Source of the DNA: Isoetes taiwanensis
Taxonomy: Eukaryota; Streptophyta; Lycopodiopsida; Isoetales; Isoetaceae
Assembly (NCBI GenBank): GCA_021234155.1
Contig: JAJEKV010000011.1
Location: 18,494,677-18,558,676, forward strand
Length of the DNA stretch: 64,000 bases
Direction of reading: 5' to 3'
Notes under the pieces: generated by a model
Told to the model about the DNA's origin: nothing
Database searches by the model: none
What the model saw: only the letters and a program-made list of their open reading frames with translations
Shown: positions 24,551 through 37,066 of the stretch, one piece after another
Layout of the letters: each line of letters begins with the position of its first letter
Position numbering within the stretch: position 1 is the stretch's first letter
Made by a program: the position numbers and the translations under genes

Positions 24551-24828
24551 GAGGTCCTTTGATGATGTACTCAAATTACTCATATAATTTTTGTCAAAAT
24601 GCACCATTTTTCTTCTTCTTCTTGAATTCTTCTTCTTCTTCTCTTGGAATGAGATTGCACATATTGAAGATAAATGTGTATTATATCTTCAATATATGCT
24701 TTGATTATGACATAAAATTTTATATTTAGTTCGTTATTAAATGCTTAAAATTTAACAAACCACGGGCTCTCAATGTATGTATCAATCACGCATATATTTA
24801 CGTTTAATCGGCGTGCGGGGGTAGGCAA

Positions 24829-27800
24829 GTGGATATAAGACCACATCAAAGCGTCTTGAATTGGCGACATCAAAAGTCATTGCGGATAGCGAAATTAGAA
24901 TACATTGGCGGTATGGTACAAACATGGGCACAACGCATAATGAAGAGTACAATGATGAAGATGAGCAGGGAATCTGATGATGAAGATGATGACAATGCCC
25001 CTATGGGCGACTTCATGGAAGTTGAGGAACCCATAGCCGACATGTTAGATGCATTTGGCCCAATCTTCGACAACGACCTAGATGACGATATAAATACTCC
25101 TAACGATGGTCATGAAGATCCGCGTTTTATTGGAGGAGCGCATAAAGCATTATATCCAGTGCAAGCATATCTAGATTGGCGACATCTTTATTGATATTAA
25201 ACCTTCAAGCCAAATTCAAATGGAGCAATGCGATTATTACGGCTTTGTTAGAGTAAGTACAATTGCAATCACTTGACTTATTGAATTTGTAGTTGAATGT
25301 ATCACGTAAAGGTCTGTTTTATACAGGTTATTGCAAGAAAAATACTCCCACAAGGGAACACTATGCCCAAAAGTCATTTGAAATAAAAATATATTGGCGA
25401 CTCTTTGGTTTAGGCTACCATAAGATTCACGCTTGTCCAAATGATTGCATGGTATATTATCCGGATGACATCTACAAGAACACGAAACATGCCCTAAATG
25501 TGGTGCCTCTAGGTACAATCACGGATGCCAAGGGAAAGGCCGTCCCGATGAAGGTGGTTCGCTACTTTCCATTGATCCCTAAGCATAAGGCTATTGTTTC
25601 GATGTGAATCTCTAGCTTAAGCTCATGGGTTGGTGTGCAGCTAATGCGTCAGTGACAATGTACTCCGGCGTGGTTAGTGGCTGCAAGCAATGGAAGCATA
25701 TTGATGAAACATGGCGAATTTGGAAGAGCCCGCGAAATCTCGATTAGGGTTGGCAGCGGATGGTGTTAATCCTTATGGGCGTCAATCAGCCAGCGTGGTC
25801 AACTTGGCGATAGTGTTGATCAACTATAATTTACCACCGTGGTTACTCATGAAGACTAGCCATTTAATGGTAGTACTATTAGTTCGGGACCGAAGAAGGA
25901 AAGTCTAGATCCATATCTGAAAATAGTTATTGATGAGCTTTTGACATTGTGGAGTGAAGGTATTGAAGTTCACGATGTCTCAAAGAGAACTTTCGTCTTT
26001 GAGCGAAGATTTACCTTGAGACAATCTTAATGTGGACAACGGCGATTGGCCTGGTTTGTATGAACTCTCGGACTCCAAGTGTGCGGATATCGCGGCATGT
26101 CACTTGTGTGGGTTTGAAACAGTTGAACTCTCGCCCGGTCAAGCGGCATTGCAAAAATGTCTATGCAAACTTCAAAGAGATATCTCGCCAATGGAAAATG
26201 GACTTACGATCGTGGGTCAAGAGAAAAACATTGCCTTTGAAGAGCCTCCCAAAAGGTTGACAATGAGAGATTGGGGTAACATGTGGGATCTTGCATTTGA
26301 AGGAAATAAGGTTAAAGGAATGAAGTGGAAAGCATCCTTCTTCCTTCTACCCTATTGGGCCAAATTGAAGATCCATCATCTTCTTGATCCCATGCACATC
26401 TTTAAAAACGTTTGGCGTCTATTTGGAAGCATGTCACGGGACGTGGGACACCTGAATCGACACGAGAAGATCTACAAGAAGGCTGGATCAAAATCTAAAG
26501 CATGGTTAAATGTCGAAGAAGGAATAAGGCCACAAGTGGATTGGATCGTGCCTAGAAAATGTATGAAACCCGTTCGGCGATCAAGGCAATAAAGACTTCA
26601 AACCGGGGATATATGCATTAATTTGCGTAATTGTTTCTCTAACGAAGGGGAGTTAAGCGGGTTGAAATCTCATGATTGGCATAAGATGTTGCGGTTTGTT
26701 ATGCCTATTGTTAGGGGTCGTCTGCCCCGACGGTCCACTACATGCAATATGTCTCTCTATCGAGTTTTCGAGGTTAAATGCAGTTTAGAAAACACTTTCG
26801 ATCTTTGAACTCTCACTTAACTTTTTTCTTTCTTAAATGATATTTAGATGGATTACAAGGAAGGAGATCTGGAAACAAATGAAATTGCGGACATGCAGAA
26901 CTAAAGTCGTTGAGGCATGTTGTATGCTAGAAAAAGAATTCCCAACAAGTTTTACGGACATACAAACTCACTTACTAGTGCATTTAGTGGGCCAGTAGAG
27001 CTTGCGAGCACAACAAATCCTAGATGGATGTTTTTTTATAGAGCGCTTTTCGAAGGTCCTCAAAGGACTTAATGCGTCGAAGGCAAGGCCGAGGAGGGTT
27101 GCATGGCTGAGGGTTGGATTAACCACGAGAGTCATTATTCTATGTCACCGAGGTTCTTGGCGATCTACACCCCAATGCTCCACGATTATGGACCCGATGA
27201 AGACACTCCAACTATAATTGGAGAAGTTCGAAGGAAGACCACGAAGAAATTGTTCACACTAGAAGAGCGAGGCAAAGTCAATAAGTTTCTCATCTACAAC
27301 TCCACTCCCATGGAGAAATGGATAAAAAAAAACGAGGAAGAAAAAATAAAGAGAGATGAGGAGAGAAAGGCGCTATCGACAAAGAATGCATAAACAACCA
27401 CTTCCGGATCATCTAGGGGTCCTGCCAAGTGAGATAAACAATAAATGGCTGCTCGAACAACTAGAGATGGCAAGACAAGCGTGGCGAACATGTTTCTAGC
27501 GAAGAATTTGCATATGCTAAAAAGCGTGTCACTATTTGTAAGTGCAACTTAATAGCATATAATTCACCACGAGTTTAGTTCGTTATTTTGAACATTTGTT
27601 CCTTTACTTTGTAGTATAATTCATATGCATCAATATGGTCTTACGGTGCTCACTTTCGGCGACAAAGTGTGGATCATGGCAAAAGCACTTATGATTGTGG
27701 TATATCAGCAAAGTTTAATACAGTTTTGCCCGGTGGTAGTCTGAGACCCAAACCCAATCGAGGCAATGTTGGAATGGATTGGTACTATAAAGACTATCAT

Positions 27801-28026
27801 GGAGGTTGATGTCGGTAGTGCATTCAAAACAATGTTGTTTGATGCGAATGGTTTGATCTTGTGTGTATCTTGGTGCTCATGCCCGCGATCACATAAAGAT
27901 CACGAGTGGCTGTATTCACTAGATTCAACTTCGTCGGTATCGTGGTCAAGACACACTTTCGTGAGGGTTGAGCAATGTGAACAAGTATGTTTACTTGGAT
28001 GCAATAAAATTTATATATGTCATTAA
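24829..28026 (+). pseudogene. TNP2-type CACTA transposase
   Basis: Recognisable blocks in order: an acidic N-terminal part with GAHKALYP (24829-25194); YHKIHACPNDCMVYY (25418-25462) and KVVRYFPLIPKH (25550-25585), both hallmarks of TNP2; MWDLAFEGNKVKGMKWKASFFLLPYW followed by IHHLLDPMHIFKNVW (26280-26415), the 'LDVMHIEKN' block; a DUF4218-like part with ERFSKVLKGLNASKARP then MAEGWINHESHYSMSPRF (27035-27160); and a DUF4216-like part with GTIKTIMEVDVG and FVRVEQCEQV (27770-27990). The blocks sit in different frames, joined by introns and frameshifts. Known TNP2 proteins bind and cut the element ends. The damage suggests a dead or poorly sequenced copy. Confidence 0.9.
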
Positions 28027-28514
28027 CAAAGGAACTAATGTAATAGAGGTTTTGTAGGTCACCTTAGTTCGGATCCTTTGCAAGATCGGTGGTGGTTCGT
28101 GGTTCCATGTAAGGCTACAGCTCCGTAGCATATTTGAAGGTGAAGAAGAGATGGCGGTCGAATAGGGAGGTTGGGGGGTTGGGGGACTATTGTCATGATA
28201 GAAGACTACCATCGATTGAACCTTCATTACTTTATTATGATTATTATATTTTCTTCCCACATATGAATAAGAAAATACTTTGGCATGCAATTTAGGCAAC
28301 ATTAGTATTGCAACCCGAAGTTATCATAGACATTTATGCCAAGTTAATTGGCATCCTAGTATAGACCTATGGCTTGCAAAGCCGTCGAGGCGGCAGTTCT
28401 ACATCTGAGTTGAGTACAAGCTTTATGTTTAATTAATCATAAAATGTGAATTCCCTTCAAAATGCAAGATTCATATACAAAAATCATATATGTATTCCCT
28501 TCAAAATACAAAAT

Positions 28515-29069
28515 TCATATAAAAACCCATACACAATTCAAATACACAAAACAAAGTGGATGCGGTGCACATCTAGTGGTATATATCGGCATCGGTGTGA
28601 TCCACTCGCCTTGAGGCTTCGAAGGTGCTTTCGGCGGTGATTTCCTCCACCCCGTCGGAACAAGCCTCCCGGCATGGAATCCAAGCCCTCCGTGGTGTCT
28701 GTTTCCCAAAGGAATTCGTAATGCGAGCACTTCCCGCATGCCACAGGTTGATGCAGGTGCAACTTTTGAAAGTAGGGCTTGACAAATGTTTCCCTTCCCA
28801 AAGGCCCTATCCTCTAGCATGCGGGCCAAAACTGCTGAGCTCACCATGCATTTCTTGAGGGCACTTTCGAGCACGTATTGAGGAAGGTTCGGCCTCCCGA
28901 TGTCTGGCGAGGTCTTTCTTGCCCCTATCCGCGGCTTTGTCATGGCTTGCTTGAACTCCGACCTTTCTTGGGTTAGGTTCGTCTCTAGCCACTCGGGCCC
29001 GGAAGCGATTCGGGTGCTCAGCCGGCGCCTGCCACGGCCTCTGTCATGCGGCATCAAGCGGGCATGCAT
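28515..29069 (-). other. Unidentified 184-codon minus-strand open frame
   Basis: This is one of the longest uninterrupted frames inside the element, on the strand opposite to the transposase and just left of block copy B. The product would be basic and arginine/proline-rich, with no domain I recognise. A competing frame on the same strand (28573-28992) is also largely open, and GC content is raised, so chance openness is possible. Confidence 0.25.
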
Positions 29070-30719
29070 CGGGAGAAGCGGCCATGGCGGATGTAGGTGA
29101 GGACTCCGAGCGAAGGAGGAGGAGGAGGAAAACTGGAGAAGGCTTGAGGGGGCGAGGCGGAGGAAAATTTGGAGGACTAATAGGGCAATATATATGGCAT
29201 CTCGGCATCTGAAAACAAAACAAATTTACGTCTGGCGTCGTTATAGCCGAAGAAACGTCGTTATAGGCGTCGTTAAGCGACCTTTAAAAAACGTCGTTAA
29301 GCGGCGTCTATCGTCTTAAAAGCGACATCTGTTCTTTAAAGTCATCGGTAGGCTTTCATTTTTCCCATTTCTTTTATGATTTGAGTATTGCGAGCGATCC
29401 TCGGATCCTAGTTTTTCATTCTGATTATTGTGAGAGTTTTTCTTTATTGCTTTTGGGATACATGGCCATGGAAGGTATGCTTGACGCTTGAACCCGGTTC
29501 GGGGAGGAGATGAGGATTCAAGAGCGAGATATGGAACTGTCTTCACAAGTAAAGGCTACACTCGTAGTTTATACACTTTATTGTATTTTATCTATTTTCT
29601 AATCTATAGCTTGGTGTAGGAGCCGTCGAGGGCATGAGAAGGAAGGGAATCCTCAGTGAACCCCTCCTCCACTTTCGAAGATGAGGACTATGAAACAACG
29701 ATCCATCGGATGAAAGTGTTAAAAAGTATGTGATTGGTGAGAAGGCAGACCAAATTGCTAGGAACCCGGTGAGCTGCCTAGCATGATGAGGTGCTTCTTG
29801 AAAAGATGGTCGGGGTTTGGAAGCACCACGGGGGAAAACAACATTAACATGATACTAAGCGTCGACATGTGCATGGCTGATGCGGACATACTGACATGGA
29901 GCTATGGTTCAAAGGGGATGGACAAGTGGAGGACTTCCACGATAGAAACTATAAGCCAAGCTTCGGGGAGGAGTATCTTTGAATTGTTCAAGTGATCTTT
30001 TGTTCAATAAACCTATGTTTTGTACATTGTTATATTTTCTCTTGGGTACAATCTAGCATTGATACATATGCATGAACATGATCGAAGGATTCTTGAAGAT
30101 ATTTTGCATTCTTACATTTGGATATCGCCTTCTTCGATTCGATTTGCCATTTGAACTGAGGTTTCTGCGACATTTCGACTTGGGACTGGTAGAACCGACT
30201 TACGAGATTATTTGTGGTTTGGACTCTCACGTAGCTCTTACAAATGGGACACTTCCATGTTCTAAATCTTTCAAATGCACATTCTTAGAAGTTTGTGATG
30301 GGCGGTCGGCTTGGATTTTTTCTCCAACGGTGATAGAAGCAGCCACTAAATTTATGTTTCTTTGTGGCTTGAAGTCACTGCATCTTCAAATCTTCCAAAT
30401 CAGCTCGGTTGCCTGCATAGCGGGCTGCCGGCAATTCTAATGCTAACCCTTTGACCTAGACCTTCTCCAAAATTCCGAAAATTGGGCCGTGTCTTTGGAG
30501 ATGAATTAGGGATCGGTGGCAAAAAATCAGAATTTATTTTAGTGCAATGCATTAATTATGAATTTAATGTGTGTTGCCCTTTGCAAAAGCCCCAAACTTC
30601 TAATTGCCACATCGGGAGGAGGACAGGTCCAAACTCCGTTCGTCGGTTCCCCTTGCTATGCGTTCTCGACGCGGCTTCACCGACCCGCGTTCAAGCTGCA
30701 GCGGCCCCAAACTAGGACT

Positions 30720-33700
30720 CGGCCCCAAAGCGTAAACCCTTCTAGAGCACGGCAGCTCCGCGGGGTTTGGGGTTTGGGAGGCCCTCTCCTTATGTCGGTT
30801 CGGCGGGACCTAGCGGCGTGTCTTGAAGTGGAGTTGGGGTGTTGGCCTTGAAGCCTTGACACCCTAAAATCCCTCAGGGCTGCTTTCCCCAAATTTCCTC
30901 TCCCTAAGGCCACGGGGGTTCGGGCAACCTCCCTCTCAGGAACCACGATTTGGCTCTGCCAATGGACTCGAGCGTTGACATTGCTCACGGAAACCAAGTT
31001 CCGGTGGCCAAAGACCGGGACTTCGGCCCCAAAGCGTAAACCCTTCTAGAGCACGCCCAATTTTACCTCTCCCCCAAGAGATTGGCCACTTTAGGGGAAG
31101 TGGAGTTGGGGTGTTGGCCTTGGGCAACACACTCAGCCCACGGGGGGATTTACGTTTGGTAAACCCTTCTAGAGGCCCTCTCCTTGTCGGAGTTCGGCGG
31201 GACTTTGCGCCATGTCTTGAAGTGGAGTTGGGGTGTTGGCCTTGAGCCGCGGACACTAAAATCCCTCCGGAAGCTGCTTGCCCCGAATTTCCTCTCCCCA
31301 AGCCCAGGGGAAGGACGGGCAACCTCCCCTCACCGGAACCCGATTTGGCTCTGCCAATGGACTCGAATGCCGACATTGCCACAGGGATCAAGTTAGTGGC
31401 GAGAAGACCGGGGACTCGGCCCCAAAGCGTAAACCCTTCTAGAGCACGGCAGCCCACGGGGTTTACGTTTGGGAGCCCTCTCCTTGTCGGTCGGCCGGGA
31501 CCTTGGCGCATGTCTTGAAGTGGGGTTGGGGTGTTGGCCTTGGGCGGACCCTAAAATCCCTCAGGGCTGCTTGCCCCAAATTTCCTCTCCCAAGGCCACA
31601 GGGGCCGGACCAGGCGACCTCCGCTCTCCGGAATCGCGATCTGACTCTGCCAATGGACTCAGAACGTCGACATTGCCCTGGGGACCAAGTTCCGTGGCCA
31701 GAAGACCACCCGAACTCCAAGAAGCGCCAAAGTAGCTCACTTCCATCACACTCGTAGTCAATTGGCCTAGGATGTGCATGCGGGATCTTGTCGTGGAGGC
31801 GTGAGTGTTTCCTTCTTTAAAGCAAAACCGGCCGGTGTAACTTGCTCCCTAGGGTAATTTCGCCATTCGGGACGATTTGGCGGGGTCTATTTGCCATTCG
31901 GAGCATCCCCGTGCCGAGCGACAAAGCAGTCGCGGTTTCTACAAGGCCACATCCCGGGGCCCAGCGGTTTGACAAGTTCTCCCGGACCCGATCTGGAATC
32001 TTTTGGACCTTCGAAGAGGGGCCTGAGCGGAGGATCAGCGGTGGGATAGGGGAACAGGGCTCGGGAGGGTGGTCATTAGCGTCGCGACCCGGGGGCGGCC
32101 CGGGGAAGGGCTGCCTCGGGAACTTTTGGATCCGCCTCACGGGGTCCGGACTCTCCCCTCTTGTGAGGGATCCACGCAAGGTCCTGGCCTCGTTTGACTT
32201 GGGGAAGGGTGCCGGCTTCGGTTGCCACCTGCGGGCTGCCCGGCGCGTTCTAATCTTAACCCTTTGACCTAGACCTTCTCCAGAAAATTCGAAAATTGGG
32301 CCGTGTGCTGGAGATGAATTAGGGATCCCCAATCGGCAAAAAGGAATTTATTTTTAGGTGCAATGCATTAATTGCGAATTCGAATGTCTTGCCCTTTGCA
32401 AAGCCCCCCGACTTCTACTTGCCACATCGGAGGAGGAAAGGCCCAAACTCCGCTCCGTCGGTTCCCCTTGCTCCGTATTCTCGATTTCTTTGCTTCGGGC
32501 CCGGTCCCAAGTGCAACAGACCCGGGACTCGGCCCCAAAGCGTAAACCCTTCTAGAGCACGGCAGCCCACGGGGTTTACGTTTGAGCCCTCTCCTTGTCG
32601 GTCGGCGGGACCTTGCGCCGTGTCTTGAAGATGGGGTTGGGGTGTTGGCGCCAGGCGCGGACCCTAAAATCCCTCAGGGCTGCTTGCCCCAAATTTCCTC
32701 TCCCCAAGGCCACGAGGGGCCGGACCAGGCGACCTCCGCTCTCAGGAATCGCGATCGACTCTGCCAATGGACTCGAGCGTCGACATTGCCACGGGGACCA
32801 AGTTCCGTGGCCAGAAGACCACCGAACTCAAGAAGCGCCAAAGTAGCTCACTTCCATCACACTTTCGTAGTCAATTGGCCTAGGATGTGCATGCGGGGGA
32901 TCTTGTCGTGGAGGGCGTGAGTGTTTCCTTCTTTTCGCCAAAACCGGCCGTGTAACTTGCTCCCTAGGGTAATTTCGCCATTCGGACGATTTGGCGGTCT
33001 ATTTGCCATTCCGGACATCCCGGTGCCCGAAACGACAAAAGCAGTCGCGGTTTCTACAAAGTAGACATCGGGGCCCAGCGGTTTGACAAGTTCTCGGGAC
33101 CGATCTGGAATCTTTTGGACCTTCGAAGGGGCCCACGAGCGGAGGATCAGCGGTCCGGATAGGGAGGCAGGGCTCCGGGAGGGTGGTCATTAAGCGTGCG
33201 ACCAGGGGGCGGCTGCCGGGGAAGGGCTGCCTCGGGAACTTTTGGATCCGCCTCACGGGGTCCGGACTCTCCCCTCTTGTGAGGATCCACAAGGTCCTGG
33301 CCTCGTTTGACTTGGGGAAGGGTGCCAGCTCGGTTGCCACAGCGGGCTGCCCGACCCAGTTCTATCTTAACCCTTTGACCTAGACCTTCTCCAGAAAATT
33401 CGAAAAATTGGGCGTGTGCTGGAGATGAATTAGGGATCGGCAAAAAACGAATTTATTTTCGTGCAATGCATTAATTCAAATTCTGAATGTCTTGCCAGCA
33501 CACAAAAGCCCCCCGACTTCTACTTGCCACATCGGGAGGAGGAAAGGCCCAAACTCCGCTCCGTCGGTTCCCCTTGCTCCGTATTCTCGGCTCTTTGCTT
33601 CCGGCCGGGTCCCAAGTGCAGCAGACCGGGGACTCGGCCCCAAAGCGTAAACCCTTCTAGAGCACGGCAGCCCGCGGGGTTTCGTTTGGAGGCCCTCTCC

Positions 33701-34960
33701 TTGTCCCGGTCCGGTAGGGACCTTGGCAGGTGTCTTGAAGTGGGGTTGGGGTGTTGGCCTTGAGGCCTTGGACCCTAAAATCCCCTCCCGAGGCTGCTTG
33801 CCCCAAATTTCCTCTCCCCCAAGGCCCTAGGGGCCGGACGAGGCGACCTCCCTCACCGGCTCTCCCTCTTGAATCAAGCGATCGACTCTGCCAATGGACT
33901 CCGAACGTCGACATTGCCACGGGGACCAAGTTCCGTGGGCCAGAAGACCACCCGAACTCCAAGAAGCGCCAAAGTAGCTCACTTCCATCACACTCGTAGT
34001 CAATTGGCCTAGGATGTGCATGCGGGGATCTTGTCGTGGGGGCGTGAGTGTTTCCTTCTTTCGCAAAACCGGCCAGGTGTAACTTGCTCCCTAGGGTAAT
34101 TTAGCCATTCCGGACGATTTGGCGGGGTCTATTTGCCATTCGGGAGCATCCCCGGTGCCCGACGACAAAAAAAAGGTCTCGGTTCTACAAAGGCCGACAT
34201 CCGGGGCGCCCTTGGTTTGACAAGTTCTCGGACCCGATCTGGAATCTTTTGGACCTTCGAAGAGGGGCCCCCGAGCGAAGGATCCAGCGGTCGGATAGGG
34301 AACGGGCTCGGGAGGGTGGTCATTAGCGTCAGCCCGGGGGCTTGGCCGCCGGAAGGGCTGCCTCGGGAACTTTTTGATCCCGCCTCACGGGGTCGGACTC
34401 TCCCCTCTTGTGAGGATCCCGCAAGGTCCTGCCTCGTTTGACTTGGGGAAGGGTGCCATTTCGGTTGCCACAGCGGGCTGCCCGACCGTTCTAATCTTAA
34501 CCCTTTGACCTAGACCTTCTCAGAAAATTCCGAAAATTGGGCCGTGTCTTTGGAGATGAATTAGGGATCCCGCAAAAACCGAATTTATTTTCGTGCAATG
34601 CATTAATTGCGAATTCTGAATGTCTTGCCATCGCCAAAGCCGCCCCCGACTTCTACTTGCCACATCGGGAGGAGGAAAGGCCCAAACTCCGCTCCGTCCG
34701 GTTCCCCTTGCTCCGTATTCTCGGCTCTTTGCTTCTCGCCCGGTCCCAAGTGCACCAGACCGGGGACTCGGCCCCAAAACGTAAACCCTTTCTAGAGCAC
34801 GGCAACCCACGGGGTTTACGTTTGGGAGGCCCTCTCCTTGTCGGTCGGCCGGGACCTTGCGCCGTGTCTTGAAGTGGGGTTGGGGTGTTGGCCTTGAGGC
34901 CTTGGACCCTAAAATCCCTCGGGAGGCTGCTTGCCCCAAATTTCCTCTCCCAAGGCCACA
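30720..34960. repeat. Tandem array, about 1.1-kb unit (copy B)
   Basis: The landmark 'ccccaaagcgtaaaccc' (or 'aacg' variant) recurs near 30724, 31027, 31420, 32531, 33641 and 34763. 'aaaattgggc' recurs near 30478, 32292, 33403 and 34534. The three right-hand units are about 1.11 kb each, with shorter pieces of 300-400 bp at the left, mirroring copy A. Many open frames cross the units in both directions without consistency. Treated as non-coding. Confidence 0.85.
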
Positions 34961-35019
34961 GGGAACTTCGAAATTCAAGGTGAGGCGTCGTTGAACCTTA
35001 AAGTTTGTGTCCAAAACCC

Positions 35020-35208
35020 TTAGCGATAATCTATGAAGAGGCTGCAACCATATATGAAGTTGTATGTGATCATGCCGCGAGAGAATATGGCAAATCAAAG
35101 AAGCTCTTCTTGCAGACTTTGCATGGTTTGTGGTTGGGCATGCCTTGTGTAGATTGTATGCAGAAGAGCAACCTGGTGAGCCATATGTTTGCACTGCTAC
35201 AGTCATGA
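35020..35208 (+). pseudogene. Conserved short open frame, possible captured exon (copy B)
   Basis: The frame reads IIYEEAATIYEVVCDHAARE, then YGKSKKLFLQTLHGLWLGMP and CVDCMQKSNLVSHMFALLQS, ending at a TGA at 35206. After LFLQ a second frame is also open (GHALCRLYAEEQPGEPY), so the true reading may include a splice or frameshift. The segment is shared with 5620-5810. I do not recognise the family. Confidence 0.4.
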
Positions 35209-35343
35209 CTGAAGTGATTGGCAAGCTTGATTTAGTATGAAAGTATGCAAGTGAAGCTCAATGGTGCACAAGTCTGGTTTATTAAAGTGGATAGATAAAC
35301 AAGGATGGAGAGAAATCTAAGTGGATAGATAAAGAAGGATAGA

Positions 35344-35520
35344 TAAAATACATAAGTAATCATTGCCAACTAGTGCTCCATTATTATCTGCTCCAGATGT
35401 GTGAGTTTCATTGGAAGCAATACCCCAAGAATCATTGGCATCTGAGTTGCCTCCTCCCCATCTGTCATTTCCATTTGATGCAATTCCCCAACTATCATTC
35501 TCACCTGATTCCTTGTTATC
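35344..35520 (-). pseudogene. WG/GW-repeat fragment (possible AGO-hook), captured (copy B)
   Basis: The minus-strand frame reads DNKESGENDSWGIASNGND, RWGGGNSDAN, DSWGIASNETHTSGADNNG. That is three tryptophan-glycine pairs in about 30 residues, in a Gly/Ser/Asn/Asp-rich setting. Such spaced WG repeats are the known Argonaute-binding signature of proteins such as the Pol V subunit NRPE1 and KTF1/SPT5-like. A stop lies just upstream unless spliced at a nearby AG, and no full gene is present, so it looks like a captured exon. Low-complexity WG can also occur in unrelated glycine-rich proteins, so the AGO-hook reading is inference. Confidence 0.5.
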
Positions 35521-36027
35521 TCTGTATCATTGTTACCAATAGCAGGCAGTGGGCTCTACAGATTGGCCAACGATATCCCAGTTTGTCGCACGGGTCAAAA
35601 CACAATCACGAAAATGTGAAACTATGAATGCGTTGTACGAAGAACCTTCTGGGGGCATGATTGCGTAAGTAACATAAATAACTTTTTCAATCTGATATTG
35701 AAAGGATAATTAACTTTTTGCTTGTGGCAGGGAATTGTTGAAAGGGTTTGCGCGGGCTCGATGAGTATCGAACAAAAAAATTGCAGTTGCCTCCACGGCT
35801 TGTTGTATTCGTGTTCCTACCCCTTATGGCTATGTATAGTTCTCTCCCCTTTTCGGGTTCAATTTTAATAAATTTTATTGTATTGTGGACTTGGGGATGG
35901 TGTCAAAATCCCAATTTTGCAAGTGTTCTTAATGTAGGGTTGGCAGCAATACGAAAGGTGTGCAGATGTTGGTTTAAGAAATCGATTTTGAAATGTTTAA
36001 TAAATTGATTTTTTGCAGGAGATGTTT

Positions 36028-36420
36028 AAAGGGCACGTCGTTTAACACAAAGACGTCGTTATAGACGTCGTTTAACGACTATGACAGATAAAATTTGAAA
36101 GATAAAAAATTTGAGTTTGATTTCTACATTTTCTATCACAAAAATGTCTGGAGGTGGAGGCAAACCGGACTTTCAACATCCTGTTCAAGAGCAGCTTCCT
36201 GAGTTAGATTACTGCATAAATGACAGCCCTCCACTGGGTAACAATCCTTCTTTGTATAATAATTATAATTATAATAATAACTTATAATTATAACTTAATA
36301 AAAAAAGGGCACGTCGTTTAACACAAAGACGTCGTTATAGACGTCGTTTAACGACTATTGCGCACGCCGTTAACGACCTCGCGACGTCGTTCAACGACGT
36401 CAGAACTTTTATCGAGAAAA
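36028..36420. repeat. 55-bp direct repeats of subterminal motif flanking a captured exon
   Basis: The blocks 36028-36082 and 36304-36358 are identical over 'aaagggcacgtcgtttaaca' and 'caaagacgtcgttatagacg', and on to 'gactat'. The second continues with more GTCGTT/AACGAC motifs to 36420. The 221 bp between them hold the transporter first exon. The same arrangement exists in copy A (about 6627-6676 and 6904-6960). Confidence 0.85.
36144..36237 (+). pseudogene. Captured first exon of a nucleobase-ascorbate transporter
   Basis: The ATG at 36144 opens MSGGGGKPDFQHPVQEQLPE followed by LDYCINDSPPL, and runs to a donor-like G|GTAACA at 36238. Plant nucleobase-ascorbate transporters (NAT/NCS2) begin with a glycine-rich start, a HP-DQLP segment and YCI-SPP just before the first membrane helix, and this matches in order and spacing. 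About 60 bp of apparent 5' leader precedes it. No later transporter exon follows; an AT-rich stretch and subterminal motifs come next. It is therefore a gene fragment, as in Pack-type elements, not a working transporter. Confidence 0.7.
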
Positions 36421-36853
36421 GCAGAGCGGCTTTTCCGCCGCCTAGTTTTTGGTTCTAAGCGGTTTGGAGGAGCGTTTTTCGTGGCGATTTTTGGCGCGGA
36501 TCATCCTTGCGGTCCTTTCCAAGCTTCAAGCAAGCATCCAAAGGTATTTCAATGGATCAATCAACTCTATTTTTGAATTAGGCTTGTTGTTTGATAGATT
36601 TAGGGCTTCTTGTTTTTTCTTGTTTGTTTTCAATCCATCCCATTTCTATCCTCCTCTTCTTTCCATCCTTGTTTTCTTCAATCCATTTTAAGCCTCTTAT
36701 TAGTATGAATCGAATCCTCCTCCTTCTTCTTCCAATGATCTTCCAATCATTGGTTTCTTCCTTCTAATCTTCCGTTCTTCCAATCTTCTATTCATTTTCT
36801 TCTTCTTCTTCTTCACCACTTTCTCATTCTATTCAATCTTTCTTTCCTATCTC

Positions 36854-37066
36854 CTCTTCTTCTTCTTCTTCTTCTTCTTCTTCTTCTTCTTCTTCTTCTT
36901 CTTCTTCTTCTTCTTCTTCTTCTTCTTCTTCTTCTTCTTCTTCTTCTTCTTCTTCTTCTTCTTCTTCTTCTTCTTCTTCTTCTTCTTCTTCTTCTTCTTC
37001 TTCTTCTTCTTCTTCTTCTTCTTCTTCTTCTTCTTCTTTCTTCTTCTTCTTCTTCTTCTTCTTCTT
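36854..37066. repeat. Long (TTC)n tract, copy B
   Basis: This is about 213 bp of TTC repeats with one interruption near 37037. The complementary strand is GAA. Its translation gives a long polyglutamate or polyserine shadow frame that should not be annotated as a gene. Confidence 0.98.

Noticed and set aside
30936-31511. 191-codon minus-strand open frame in the tandem array
   Set aside because: Adjacent array units do not keep this frame and several other frames are equally open; it reflects GC-rich repeat composition.
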